64,000 nucleotides of DNA from Pseudomonas sp. MM211 (GCF_020386635.1 NZ_CP081942.1:1054001-1118000); one strand, 5' to 3'; shown: positions 16,855 through 25,781, numbered from the stretch's first letter. Notes: generated by a model from the sequence alone, not told the origin. A program made the numbers and translations.

Positions 16855-16967
16855 GGTCGTGAACCTTCACTATGAGGTGAACGGCACAGCAGGGACGCAG
16901 CGAGCCTGCCCGCAGAGCGGGCAGCTATCGGCGCGTGCCCGCCCACCGCGGGTTGCCAAACAAAGGA

Positions 16968-17142
16968 TTCAGGCCGGTCTCCGGGCTCACGACGATCACT
17001 GGGCAGTGATAAGGATCGGCCTTCCCATGCTTTCGCACAGTGGCCAAAACGATCCTGACATTCGCTTACCGTTGCGGGGGCAGCGCCGGACTCGAACCGG
17101 CTTCCCGTTTCACCTCACGCACGGCGGCGTGAGACACCTGAA
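16968..17142 (-). promoter_or_regulatory. Cobalamin riboswitch upstream of cbtB
   Basis: Read on the minus strand, this segment has the conserved core 'CTGCCCCCGCAACGGTAAG' and the B12 box AGCCCGGAGACCGGCC (16972-16987). The outer P1 stem is formed by TTCAGG and CCTGAA at the two ends. It precedes cbtB-cbtA-cobE-cobM, so these genes should be repressed by adenosylcobalamin. Confidence 0.9.
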
Positions 17143-17239
17143 ACAACCGCGCAAGAACACCACGAAGCGCCAAGTGCGTCAACATGTTACAGGTCACCCC
17201 GTGATTGACCGTGTCGCAGGCTCTGCGTAGCCTTGCGTC

Positions 17240-17396
17240 TTTCGAGGTTCTCCACTCGTGTGGAGCTAAGAGGGAACACGGCAAGCCGTGGCTGCCCCCG
17301 CAACTGTAAGCAGCGAGCGCATCGCCAACCGCCACTGGGAAACCGGGAAGGCCGGCTACGCGCCATGACCTGTGAGCCAGGAGACCTGCCTCGATA
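17240..17396 (+). promoter_or_regulatory. Cobalamin riboswitch upstream of cobW
   Basis: Plus-strand riboswitch with the core 'GCTGCCCCCGCAACTGTAAG' and the B12 box AGCCAGGAGACCTGCC (17375-17390); TCGAGG/CCTCGA ends can form P1. It lies about 110 bp before cobW. It is back to back with the minus-strand riboswitch, with only about 100 bp between them for the divergent promoters. Confidence 0.9.
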
Positions 17397-17506
17397 ATGC
17401 TTTCGACAACCGGGCGGGGTGATCCGGTGGTGTTTGTGCGACAGCCCCGGCTGGCGCCTGCCATCTCATTGCCCGCTCGCCGTTTCTCCAGACGCCAGGG
17501 GCCTCC

Positions 17507-18556
17507 ATGAAAACGCTCGCCAAACTTCCCGTCACCATCGTCACTGGCTTTCTCGGTGCCGGTAAGACCACCTTGCTGCGGCACATGCTGGAAAACGCCG
17601 AAGGCCGCCGTATTGCGGTGATCGTCAACGAGTTCGGCGAGCTGGGTATCGACGGTGAGATCCTCAAGCAATGCTCCATCGGCTGCACCGAGGAAGAAGC
17701 CAACGGCCGCGTCTTCGAACTGGCCAACGGTTGCCTGTGCTGCACCGTGCAGGAAGAGTTCTTCCCAGTGATGCGTGAGTTGGTGGAGCGTCGCGGCGAC
17801 CTCGACCACATTCTGATCGAAACCAGCGGCCTGGCCCTGCCCAAGCCTCTGGTCCAGGCATTCAACTGGCCGGAAATCCGCAACGCCTGCACCGTCGATG
17901 CGGTGATTACCGTGGTCGACAGCCCGGCAGTGGCTGCCGGCACCTTCGCAGCCTTCCCCGATCAGGTCGACGCCCAGCGCAAGCTCGATCCCAACCTCGA
18001 TCACGAGTCGCCCCTGCACGAGCTGTTCGCCGACCAACTGGCGAGCGCCGATCTGGTGATCCTCAACAAGGCCGATCTGCTCGATGCCGAGACCCTGGCT
18101 GCGGTGCGCGCCGAAGTCGGCGAAGAGCTGCCGCCAGCGGTCAAGGTGGTCGAAGCCCGTGGCGGTTCGCTGCCGCTCAATGTGCTGCTGGGCCTGAACA
18201 GCGAGACAGAGCTGCACATCGAGGGTCGCAAGACTCACCACGACAATGAAGACGAAGACCACGATCACGACGAGTTCGACTCGTTCCACGTGGAACTACC
18301 GGAAGCCGATGAAGCCCGCCTGCTGGCCGCGCTGAAGGACGTCGTGGGTAAACACGGCATCCTGCGCATCAAGGGCTTCGTCGCCGTGCCGAACAAACCC
18401 ATGCGTCTGCTTCTGCAAGGTGTCGGCCTGCGCTTCGACAAGCATTTCGATCGTGCCTGGAAGACCGATGAAGCGCGGGTTACCCGCCTGATCGTAATCG
18501 GCCAGGAGCTCGACCACACGGCCATCGCGGCTGAGCTGAAAGCGGCTCTGGTATAA
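17507..18556 (+). CDS. cobW: CobW, COG0523 GTP-binding metallochaperone-like protein
   Basis: A 349-aa G3E-family GTPase. The Walker A is 'TGFLGAGKTTLLR' near residue 20, the metal-binding CxCC is at C76-C79 ('NGCLCCTV'), and there is a histidine/aspartate-rich loop ('HHDNEDEDHDHDEF') near 245 before the CobW C-terminal domain. CobW is thought to deliver cobalt to the CobN chelatase. Its place directly before cobN and behind a cobalamin riboswitch supports this over other COG0523 members. Confidence 0.92.
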   Translation: MKTLAKLPVTIVTGFLGAGKTTLLRHMLENAEGRRIAVIVNEFGELGIDGEILKQCSIGCTEEEANGRVFELANGCLCCTVQEEFFPVMRELVERRGDLDHILIETSGLALPKPLVQAFNWPEIRNACTVDAVITVVDSPAVAAGTFAAFPDQVDAQRKLDPNLDHESPLHELFADQLASADLVILNKADLLDAETLAAVRAEVGEELPPAVKVVEARGGSLPLNVLLGLNSETELHIEGRKTHHDNEDEDHDHDEFDSFHVELPEADEARLLAALKDVVGKHGILRIKGFVAVPNKPMRLLLQGVGLRFDKHFDRAWKTDEARVTRLIVIGQELDHTAIAAELKAALV

Positions 18557-18560
18557 CCAT

Positions 18561-18616
18561 GATCGCCCGCAAGCGGGCTCCTGCACGAACCGTAGGAGCC
18601 CGCTTGCGGGCGATGC
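18561..18616. repeat. Inverted REP-like repeat pair between cobW and cobN
   Basis: The motif GATCGCCCGCAAGCGGGCTC (18561-18580) and its inverse (about 18597-18616, preceded by GTAGGAGCCC) form a large, nearly perfect stem in the cobW-cobN intergenic RNA. It is the REP type seen in many pseudomonads. It may alter the cobW:cobN expression ratio. Confidence 0.75.
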
Positions 18617-18629
18617 CTTAGGCGAGAAT

Positions 18630-21600
18630 ATGCACCTCCTGCGCACCCAGCCCGGCCAGTCGCTGCCGGCCGACAGCATCGCCGACCTTGGCCAGACCCC
18701 CGCCGAGCTGGTGGTGCTGTGCACCGGTGATTCGCACCTGTCGCTGCTGGCCGAGGTCGCTCGCCATCTGCCCGAGGATTATCCCAGCCTGCGGCTGGCC
18801 AGCCCGGCGCAGTTGGGCAATAACGCCTCGGTGGATTTCTACGTCGAAAAGGTGCTGCAACACGCCAAGGTCATCCTGATTTCCGTGCATGGCGGCGTCA
18901 GCTACTGGCGCTACGGCATCCAGCGGCTGGTGGAGCTGGCGGGGCAGGGCAAGACGCTGATTCTGGTGCCTGGCGATGACAGTCCCGATCCCGAGTTGAC
19001 CGGCCTGGGAAACGTCGCCGCCGAGGACGCCGAGCGGCTCTGGCAGTACCTGCGACAGGGCGGTGTGGACAATGCGCGGCAGTTTTTCCACTGCATCGCT
19101 GGCCGCTATCTCGGCCGGGATTATGACTGGCAGCCTCCGAAAGCCCTGCCGCGAGTCGGCTTCTATCATCCGCAGGTAGGCAATGCATCGCTGCACGATT
19201 GGCGTGCCGAGTGGCAAACAGGCGCGCCCGTCGCCGCGCTGTTGTTCTATCGTACCCATGTGCAGGCAGCCAACACCGCCTTCGTCGATACCTTCTGCCA
19301 GCGACTACAGGCTCAAGGCCTCAATCCGTTGCCCATCGCCGTGGCCAGCCTCAAGGAGGCGGCCTGCCTGGCGCAGGTCGAGGATTGGCTGGACGAAGCC
19401 GGCGTGAGCGTGATCCTCAACACCACCGGTTTTGCCCAATCCAACCCGGAGTCTCCCCAGGCAAGGCCGTTCCGTCGCGACGTGCCGGTGCTGCAGGCGC
19501 TTTGTGCGCTGGACAGCGAAGAACAGTGGCAAGGCAACGCCCAGGGCCTCGGCCCCCGCGACCTGGCCATGCATATCGCGCTGCCGGAGCTGGACGGCCG
19601 GCTGATCACCCGGCCGATCAGCTTCAAGGGCCTTGCCTGGCGCAGCGAGCGCAGCCAGAGCGATGTGGTCTGCTACCGCGCGCACTTGCCGGGCATGGAT
19701 TTCGTCGCCGAACTGGCGCGGCGTTGGTGCGAACTGCAGCGCACGCCTGCTGGGCACAAGCGCGTCGCCCTGGTGCTGGCCAACTACCCGACCCGCGACG
19801 GCCGCATCGGCAACGGTGTCGGCCTGGACACCCCGGCGGCGGCGCTGAATATTCTCCAGGCCTTGCAGCAGCGGGGGTACCCGGTAGAGGCCTTGCCGGA
19901 CAGCGGCACCGCGCTGATCCATCAGTTGCTCGGTGGCGTGACCAACGACCTCGACAACCTCGACCTGCGGCCCTGTGCGCAAAGCCTGGCCCTGGACGAC
20001 TACCAGCGGTTCTTCGCAGCCTTGCCCGAGGCCAATCGTCAGGCGGTACTGGAGCGTTGGGGCGTACCGGAGAACGACCCGATGTTCCGCGAGGGTCGGC
20101 TGATGATCGCTGGCCTGCGTTTCGGCCTGACCTTCGTCGGCATCCAGCCTGCACGGGGTTATCAGGTGGATGCGGCGGCGGTCTACCACGACCCGGATCT
20201 GGTGCCACCCCATGGTTACCTGGCCTTCTATTTCTGGATGCGCCAAGTCTTCGCTGCCCAGGCGGTGATCCATGTCGGTAAGCACGGCAATCTGGAATGG
20301 CTACCCGGCAAGAGCGTCGGCCTGTCCGAAAGCTGCTGGCCGACGGCAATCCTCGGTGCCCTGCCGAACATTTACCCCTTCATCGTCAATGATCCCGGTG
20401 AAGGCGCCCAGGCCAAGCGCCGCACCCAGGCTGTGATCATCGACCACCTGATGCCGCCGCTGACCCGCGCCGAGAGCTACGGCCCGCTGCGTGATCTGGA
20501 GCGGCTGGCTGACGAGTATTACGACGCCAGCCAGCTCGACCTGCGCCGTGCCAGTGAGCTGCGTGGTGAGATTCTGCAGAAGGTGCGCGAGGCCAGTCTG
20601 GATCGTGAACTGGGCCTGAAGCTCAATGACGACCCGGCCAGCTGGTTGCCGCAACTCGACGCCTACCTGTGCGACCTCAAGGAATCGCAGATTCGCGATG
20701 GCCTGCACGTGTTCGGCGAATCGCCGAGCGGCACGTTGCGCCGCGACACGCTGTTGGCTCTGCTGCGCATTCCTCGCGGCGATGGCCAAGGCGGCAACGC
20801 CAGTCTGCTGCGAGCGCTGGCCCAGGATCTGGCGCTGGGTTTCGATCCGCTCGATTGCGATATGGCCGCGCCTTGGATGGGGCCGCGCCCGGAGATTTTG
20901 GCTGATCTGAGCGATGAGCCCTGGCGCAGTTTCGGCGATACCCGTGAGCGCCTGGAGCTGCTGGGGTTACGGCTGATCGAGGGTGAGCGGTCCGCTGGCC
21001 CGAGCTGTGACGCAGTGTTGCACAGCCTGCGCAGCCATATCGCGCCGCTGCTGGACGCCTGTGGTGACGCCGAGATGCATGGCCTGCTCGATGCGCTGGA
21101 GGGCCGCTTCGTGCCCTCCGGCCCCAGCGGCGCGCCGAGTCGTGGGCGGCTCGATGTGCTGCCCACCGGGCGCAATTTTTATTCGGTGGACGTGCGCAAT
21201 TTGCCCACGCCCACGGCCTGGCGCCTGGGCGTGCAGGCTGCCGACCGCCTGCTCGAGCGTCACCTGCAGGATGAAGGCGACCATCTGCGCCAGCTCGGCC
21301 TTTCGGTGTGGGGCACCGCGACCATGCGCACCGGCGGCGACGATATCGCCCAGGCCATGGCCCTGATGGGCGTGCGGCCGGTATGGCAGGCCGGCAGCGG
21401 GCGGGTCGAGCGCTTTGAAGTGCTCCCTCTCGAGCAGCTCGGTCGCCCGCGTGTCGACGTGACCCTGAGGGTCTCCGGCTTCTTCCGTGATGCCTTCGCC
21501 AACCTGATCCGCCTGTTCGATGATGCCGTGCAGGCGGTCGCCGATCTGGACGAGTCGCCGGACATGAACCCGCTGTCCGCGCGCGTCTGGCAGGAAGCCC

Positions 21601-22358
21601 TGGCGCTGCAGGACGGTGGGCTGGACGAACTCGAAGCGCGGCGCCAGGCCGGCTGGCGGATCTTCGGCTCCAAGCCCGGCGCCTATGGTGCTGGCGTGCA
21701 GAACGCCATCGAGGAACGCCTCTGGGAAAGCCGCGCGGATCTCGCCGAGGTGTACCTGAACTGGGGCGGCTACGCCTACGGTAAAGGCAGCGAGGGTACG
21801 CCGGCACGGGGCCAGTTCGCCGAGCGCCTGGAGCATCTGCAGGCGGTGCTGCACAACCAGGACAACCGCGAACACGACATCCTCGACTCCAACGACTATT
21901 ACCAGTTTCAGGGCGGCATGCTGGCGGCGGTGGAAACCCTGCGTGGCGCCAAGGTGGCCAGCTACCACGGCGACAACAGCCAGCCCGATACGCCGCGCAT
22001 CCGTACCCTCAAGCAGGAGCTGGCCCGCGTGGTGCGTGCCCGTGCGGCCAACCCGAAGTGGATCGAGGGCATGAAGCGCCACGGCTACAAAGGTGCCTTC
22101 GAGCTGGCCGCAACCATCGACTACCTGTTCGCCTTCGACGCCACCAGCGAGCTGGTCGATGACCATCAGTACGCCCTGCTCACCGACGCCTACCTGATGG
22201 ATAGAGACACCCGCGACTTCATCCAGCAGCACAACCCCGGTGCCCTGCAGGACATCATCGAGCGCCTGCTCGAAGCCCAGCAGCGCGGCATGTGGCAGGA
22301 GCCAGGCGATTATCGCGAAGCCCTGGAGAACTTGCTGCTCGATAGCGAAGAGAGCTGA
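18630..22358 (+). CDS. cobN: Cobaltochelatase subunit CobN
   Basis: A 1242-aa large subunit of the aerobic cobaltochelatase, which inserts cobalt into hydrogenobyrinate a,c-diamide with ATPase partners. Full family length. Diagnostic stretches are 'RVALVLANYPTRDGRIGNGV', 'AVIHVGKHGNLEWLPGKSVG', 'DLPTPTAWRLG'-type region ('NLPTPTAWRLGVQAADRLLE'), 'GRPRVDVTLRVSGFFRDAF' and 'DSNDYYQFQGGMLAAVE'. Partners are probably the ChlI/ChlD-type proteins at 27-29 kb, as in P. aeruginosa, rather than CobS/CobT. Start ATG at 18630. Confidence 0.96.
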   Translation: MHLLRTQPGQSLPADSIADLGQTPAELVVLCTGDSHLSLLAEVARHLPEDYPSLRLASPAQLGNNASVDFYVEKVLQHAKVILISVHGGVSYWRYGIQRLVELAGQGKTLILVPGDDSPDPELTGLGNVAAEDAERLWQYLRQGGVDNARQFFHCIAGRYLGRDYDWQPPKALPRVGFYHPQVGNASLHDWRAEWQTGAPVAALLFYRTHVQAANTAFVDTFCQRLQAQGLNPLPIAVASLKEAACLAQVEDWLDEAGVSVILNTTGFAQSNPESPQARPFRRDVPVLQALCALDSEEQWQGNAQGLGPRDLAMHIALPELDGRLITRPISFKGLAWRSERSQSDVVCYRAHLPGMDFVAELARRWCELQRTPAGHKRVALVLANYPTRDGRIGNGVGLDTPAAALNILQALQQRGYPVEALPDSGTALIHQLLGGVTNDLDNLDLRPCAQSLALDDYQRFFAALPEANRQAVLERWGVPENDPMFREGRLMIAGLRFGLTFVGIQPARGYQVDAAAVYHDPDLVPPHGYLAFYFWMRQVFAAQAVIHVGKHGNLEWLPGKSVGLSESCWPTAILGALPNIYPFIVNDPGEGAQAKRRTQAVIIDHLMPPLTRAESYGPLRDLERLADEYYDASQLDLRRASELRGEILQKVREASLDRELGLKLNDDPASWLPQLDAYLCDLKESQIRDGLHVFGESPSGTLRRDTLLALLRIPRGDGQGGNASLLRALAQDLALGFDPLDCDMAAPWMGPRPEILADLSDEPWRSFGDTRERLELLGLRLIEGERSAGPSCDAVLHSLRSHIAPLLDACGDAEMHGLLDALEGRFVPSGPSGAPSRGRLDVLPTGRNFYSVDVRNLPTPTAWRLGVQAADRLLERHLQDEGDHLRQLGLSVWGTATMRTGGDDIAQAMALMGVRPVWQAGSGRVERFEVLPLEQLGRPRVDVTLRVSGFFRDAFANLIRLFDDAVQAVADLDESPDMNPLSARVWQEALALQDGGLDELEARRQAGWRIFGSKPGAYGAGVQNAIEERLWESRADLAEVYLNWGGYAYGKGSEGTPARGQFAERLEHLQAVLHNQDNREHDILDSNDYYQFQGGMLAAVETLRGAKVASYHGDNSQPDTPRIRTLKQELARVVRARAANPKWIEGMKRHGYKGAFELAATIDYLFAFDATSELVDDHQYALLTDAYLMDRDTRDFIQQHNPGALQDIIERLLEAQQRGMWQEPGDYREALENLLLDSEES

Positions 22359-22391
22359 CGTAAGATCGTTCGTCAGCCAAAGGAATCAATC

Positions 22392-22655
22392 ATGGACGTT
22401 GTACGAAAGATCGTGACCTGGTGGCGTCAACCAATCACCCGCAAGGATCGGTGGTTTGCAGCGTTGGTCGGTGCAATGGGCGGAGTCTGGATCGGGTTGC
22501 TCATTTGCATGGTGCTTGCAGCAGGGCCGATGAGCCTGGTGGTTTGGGGCGTTTGGGCGTTGTCAGGGGCAATCACCTGCGCATTGCTGGGTGCGTTGTT
22601 CCCTCGTGTTGTCAGCGTCCTTATATTTCCGCTCACATTGCTGGGTATTGGCTGA
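22392..22655 (+). CDS. Small membrane protein, function unknown
   Basis: An 87-aa protein with an N-terminal basic part ('KIVTWWRQPITRKDRWFA') and three close hydrophobic stretches ('ALVGAMGGVWIGLLICMVLA', 'SLVVWGVWALSGAITCALLG', 'VSVLIFPLTLLGIG'), probably two or three membrane segments rich in Gly. A good AAGGAA site precedes the ATG. It lies 33 bp after cobN. I do not recognise it and see no metal-binding motif. Confidence 0.65.
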   Translation: MDVVRKIVTWWRQPITRKDRWFAALVGAMGGVWIGLLICMVLAAGPMSLVVWGVWALSGAITCALLGALFPRVVSVLIFPLTLLGIG

Positions 22656-22729
22656 CGCTGAGCGAAGTCTAACTCCCATCAGTTGCCTCAGCCTGACCCC
22701 GGGTTTACCCTGGCCACTCATTCCCCTCT

Positions 22730-22835
22730 AGGAGCTTCGTCCAATGCGCCAGTAATGCCGTCGTGTCCGCACGACCTGTGATTTCCCGCCGCGGCCCCGT
22801 GCCTCGCGTTTTCACGGCATTGCCTGGAGTCATCC
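22730..22835 (+). promoter_or_regulatory. Possible attenuating leader with three-codon ORF before the ABC-F gene
   Basis: AGGAG (22730-22734) is followed 9 nt later by ATG-CGC-CAG-TAA (22744-22755), encoding Met-Arg-Gln. The stop codon lies inside GTAATGCCGT (22752-22761), which can pair with ACGGCATTGC (22814-22823) just before the Shine-Dalgarno of the next gene. A second hairpin, GTCGTG-TCCG-CACGAC, lies at 22760-22775. A ribosome held on the micro-ORF would open the long stem. Leaders of this design control several ABC-F genes; here it is inference from sequence. Confidence 0.45.
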
Positions 22836-24446
22836 ATGACGAACTCGTCTGTTATCGCGCTCGAGCGCGTGTCCTTTCATTTTTCCAACGGTCAGCCGCT
22901 GTTCGATGAGCTGAGCGAAACCTTCGATGCCCGTCATACAGGCTTGGTGGGGCGCAACGGCGCCGGCAAGAGCGTGCTCGGTCGCCTGCTCGCTGGGTGT
23001 TTGCAGCCGACCGCAGGGCGGATCACGGGGCAGGCGCAGATCGCCTATCTGCCCCAGGAAATCGAAGTGCCCGAAGGTGCTCGGGTGGTCGACCTGACGG
23101 GCTTCGCTGGGCCTTATGACGCGCTGCACCGGGTGAGTGAAGGGCGTATGGGCGAAGACGATATCGAGTCGCTCGAAGGCCGCTGGGATATCGCCGAGCG
23201 CCTTCAAATCGCATTGCGTGAGCAGGGCCTTGGTCATCTCTCGCTGCAAACCCCGGCTGCGATACTCAGTGGCGGTGAGCGCACGCGGGTGGCGCTGCTC
23301 GGCGTGTTTCTCGGTGGCGCCGATCTGCTGATCCTCGATGAGCCGAGCAATCATCTCGACCGCCTCAGCCGCCAGCACCTCTATCGACACTTGCAGCAGT
23401 GGCCGGGTGGCTTGCTGGTGATCAGTCATGATCGCGAACTGCTCGAAGGCATGCAGCGCATCGTCGAGCTATCGCCAGGCGGATTGCGCGCCTACGGGGG
23501 CAATTACAGCGTTTATCGAGACTGTTTATTGCGCGAGCGGCAGGCCGCCCAACATACGTTGGAGCACGCCCGTACCGAGCGCAAACGGGGTGAGCGGGCC
23601 TTGCAGGCGCAGCAGCAACGGCAACAGCGGCGTACCGCCAGCGGGGCGCGTGAGGCGCGGGACAGCAACCAGGCGCAGATCCTCCTGGGGCAGCAGAAAA
23701 GCCGCAGCGAGGCCAGCGCAGGGCGGCTGCAGCAGCGCCTGCAGGAGGCCCGTAGCGGACTCGAGGGAGCGGTGCGCGATGCCGCGACGCGGGTCGACGA
23801 GAACCTGAAAATCCAGCTGCATGGCAGTGCTGAAACCCTGCCCGAGGGCAAGCGGGTGTTGAGTCTGCGTGGCGTGCAGGCGCCGTTCTCTGGCGCCACC
23901 CTGCCGGATATCGAACTGTTCGGCCCGCGCCGGCTGGCGATCACCGGGCCCAACGGTTGTGGCAAGTCGAGCTTGCTGGCGATGTTCGCGGGGCGGCTTG
24001 CGAGCTGCGTCGGCGAGTGTCGGGTCGAGGTGCCTCTGGCCTATCTGGATCAACAGCTGTCCTGCCTGCAGGCGGTGCAGAGCGCGCTCGATCACCTGCG
24101 TCGCTGCAACCCCGAACTGCCCGAAGCCGTTGCCCGCACCCGTCTGATGCACCTGGGGCTCGATGCCCATCGGGTGCTGCTCCCCAGCGTACGGCTGAGC
24201 GGTGGTGAACGCCTCAAACTGGCGCTTGCCGGGGTGATCGATGGTCAACCGGCAGCGCCCCTGCTGCTGCTCGACGAGCCCGATAACCATATCGATCTCG
24301 ACTCGCTGCTGGCCGTCGAAGCCATGCTGCGCGAATACCGCGGGGCGCTGATCGTGGTGTCTCACGACGTCGCGTTCATCGAAGCCTTGGCGATCACCGA
24401 CCGCCTGCAGTGGACGACGCAGGGCTGGAAGTATCAGAGAGTCTGA
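22836..24446 (+). CDS. ABC-F family ribosome-associated ATPase
   Basis: A 536-aa protein with two ABC domains and no membrane segment. Domain 1 has 'GLVGRNGAGKSVLG' and 'LSGGERTRVALLG' with 'LLILDEPSNHLD'. A charged Arg/Gln-rich linker (about 230-320) is the P-site tRNA-interaction motif region. Domain 2 has 'AITGPNGCGKSSLL' and 'LSGGERLKLAL' with 'LLLDEPDNHIDLDSL'. ABC-F proteins act on ribosomes stalled by antibiotics or difficult sequences. Subgroup not certain. It follows a possible attenuator and interrupts the cobN...chlI gene order. Confidence 0.88.
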   Translation: MTNSSVIALERVSFHFSNGQPLFDELSETFDARHTGLVGRNGAGKSVLGRLLAGCLQPTAGRITGQAQIAYLPQEIEVPEGARVVDLTGFAGPYDALHRVSEGRMGEDDIESLEGRWDIAERLQIALREQGLGHLSLQTPAAILSGGERTRVALLGVFLGGADLLILDEPSNHLDRLSRQHLYRHLQQWPGGLLVISHDRELLEGMQRIVELSPGGLRAYGGNYSVYRDCLLRERQAAQHTLEHARTERKRGERALQAQQQRQQRRTASGAREARDSNQAQILLGQQKSRSEASAGRLQQRLQEARSGLEGAVRDAATRVDENLKIQLHGSAETLPEGKRVLSLRGVQAPFSGATLPDIELFGPRRLAITGPNGCGKSSLLAMFAGRLASCVGECRVEVPLAYLDQQLSCLQAVQSALDHLRRCNPELPEAVARTRLMHLGLDAHRVLLPSVRLSGGERLKLALAGVIDGQPAAPLLLLDEPDNHIDLDSLLAVEAMLREYRGALIVVSHDVAFIEALAITDRLQWTTQGWKYQRV

Positions 24447-24462
24447 TCGATGAGCCGTCATT

Positions 24463-24532
24463 CGCTCGGGTCGAGCGCAGCGGCACCCGGGAAGCATGCC
24501 CTGGGTATCGCTGCGCTCAACGCCAGGCTACA
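24463..24532. repeat. Stem-loop repeat between convergent genes
   Basis: GAGCGCAGCG (24473-24482) and CGCTGCGCTC (24509-24518) are exact inverse copies within a larger imperfect palindrome (CGGGT.../...GGGTATCG). The right half, read on the minus strand, matches a repeat at 37768-37798 (GTAGCCTGG-GTTGAGCG type), so this is a dispersed family. It sits between the ends of the ABC-F and DAHP synthase genes and may stop transcription from both sides. Confidence 0.6.
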
Positions 24533-24535
24533 GGG

Positions 24536-25624
24536 TCAGACCAGATGGCGCATGCGCACGGCGGCGTCGATCAGCATGCGTTCGGTACCCGTCCAGCCGA
24601 GGCAGCCGTCGGTGATCGATACGCCGTAGCGCAGCTCGCCGCCGAGGCTCTGGGCGCCGTCGTGCAGGTGGCTTTCGATCATCACCGCACGCAGGGCGCC
24701 GTCGCCGGCCAGGCGCTGGTCGAGCACGCTGCGCAGCACGTCGGGCTGGCGCAGCGGGTTCTTGCCGCTGTTCGCGTGGCTGCAGTCGACCATGATCCGC
24801 GGGGCTATGCCCTGGCGCTCCAGCTCGGCGCGAGCGGTGGCGACGCTGGCAGCGTCGTAGTTTGGCGCGCCGTGGCCGCCGCGCAGCACCAGGTGGGTGT
24901 CCGGGTTGCCGTGGGTCTGCACCAGCGCTGGCCGGCCGTGGCCATCGACGCCGAAGTGCTGGTGAGCATGGGCCGCCGAGCGCATGGCGTCGCAGGCGAT
25001 GCCGAGGCTGCCATCGGTGCCGTTCTTGAAGCCCACCGGCATTTCCAGACCGCTTACCAGTTCACGATGCACCTGGGATTCACTGGTGCGTGCGCCAATT
25101 GCCGCCCAGCCGAGCAGGTCGTCGAAGTAGCCGGCCACCAGCGGCTGCAGGATTTCGCTGGCCAGTGGCAGGCCAAGCTCGAGCATGCGCAGCATCAGTT
25201 GTCGCGAGCGGCGCAGGCCTTCGGCCATGTCGCCGCTGCCATCCAGCGCCGGATCGTAGACCAGGCCCTTCCAGCCCACCGTGGTACGCGGCTTTTCTAC
25301 GTAGGCGCGCATCACCAGCAGCAAGCGATCACCCACTCGCTGGCTGAGGGCGGCCAAGCGCTCGGCGTATTCGAGTACGGCGTCGTCGTCGTGCAGGGAG
25401 CAGGGGCCGACCACCACCAGCAGACGCGGGTCGTGACCATCGAGAATGGCGCGGATCGAGTGGCGCTGTTGCTGCACCTGGCGCGCGAGCGCGGCGGAGA
25501 GTGGCAGCTCTTCGCGCAACTGGGTGGCGCTGGGCAAGGGCGAGGTCTGGCGGCGGGTCTTGGTTTCGACTAGGTGCAGATCGGCGGATTTGGCGGTGGA
25601 GCGGGAATTGACGGCTACGGACAT
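24536..25624 (-). CDS. 3-deoxy-7-phosphoheptulonate (DAHP) synthase, class I
   Basis: A 362-aa AroF/G/H-type enzyme that joins phosphoenolpyruvate and erythrose-4-phosphate at the entry of the shikimate pathway. Family motifs include 'LLVVVGPCSLHDDDAVLEYA', 'MRAYVEKPRTTVGWKGL', 'GARTSESQVHRELVSGLEMP', 'GFKNGTDGS' and 'IMVDCSHANSGK'. Start ATG at 25624 near an AGGA-type site. The 5' region holds an aromatic-rich leader peptide, a strong terminator and a second Tyr-rich micro-ORF, so expression is probably tuned by aromatic amino acid supply. The isozyme's feedback specificity cannot be told from sequence alone. Confidence 0.93.
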   Translation of the reverse strand: MSVAVNSRSTAKSADLHLVETKTRRQTSPLPSATQLREELPLSAALARQVQQQRHSIRAILDGHDPRLLVVVGPCSLHDDDAVLEYAERLAALSQRVGDRLLLVMRAYVEKPRTTVGWKGLVYDPALDGSGDMAEGLRRSRQLMLRMLELGLPLASEILQPLVAGYFDDLLGWAAIGARTSESQVHRELVSGLEMPVGFKNGTDGSLGIACDAMRSAAHAHQHFGVDGHGRPALVQTHGNPDTHLVLRGGHGAPNYDAASVATARAELERQGIAPRIMVDCSHANSGKNPLRQPDVLRSVLDQRLAGDGALRAVMIESHLHDGAQSLGGELRYGVSITDGCLGWTGTERMLIDAAVRMRHLV

Positions 25625-25667
25625 GGTGGTTTCCTCGGCCGGCGCGGACGTTACCGCGCGCGGCGCA

Positions 25668-25781
25668 CTATCTGGCTCGATGGGATGTTCGATTGAGTGG
25701 ATGAGCAGCGCGGCTGCCGGTAAATCGCCAGCTGTAGCGGTAATAGGTTTGGTAGGTGCTGCAGTTGATATAGGCGGTCAT
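25668..25781 (-). CDS. Tyr-rich micro-ORF between attenuator and DAHP synthase
   Basis: A 37-codon ORF with a good Shine-Dalgarno (AGAGGA, 7-8 nt before ATG 25781). The first half is strongly aromatic: 'MTAYINCSTYQTYYRYSWRF' has five Tyr, one Trp and one Phe in 20 residues. It lies after the terminator and ends 44 bp before the synthase start, so it would be made only on read-through mRNA. It could set a second, translational checkpoint, or be a small protein. Too short for standard gene calling. Confidence 0.5.
   Translation of the reverse strand: MTAYINCSTYQTYYRYSWRFTGSRAAHPLNRTSHRAR

Noticed and set aside
20967..22232. 421-aa minus-strand frame in cobN
   Set aside because: Shadow of the cobN coding strand; no start signal and no recognisable family.
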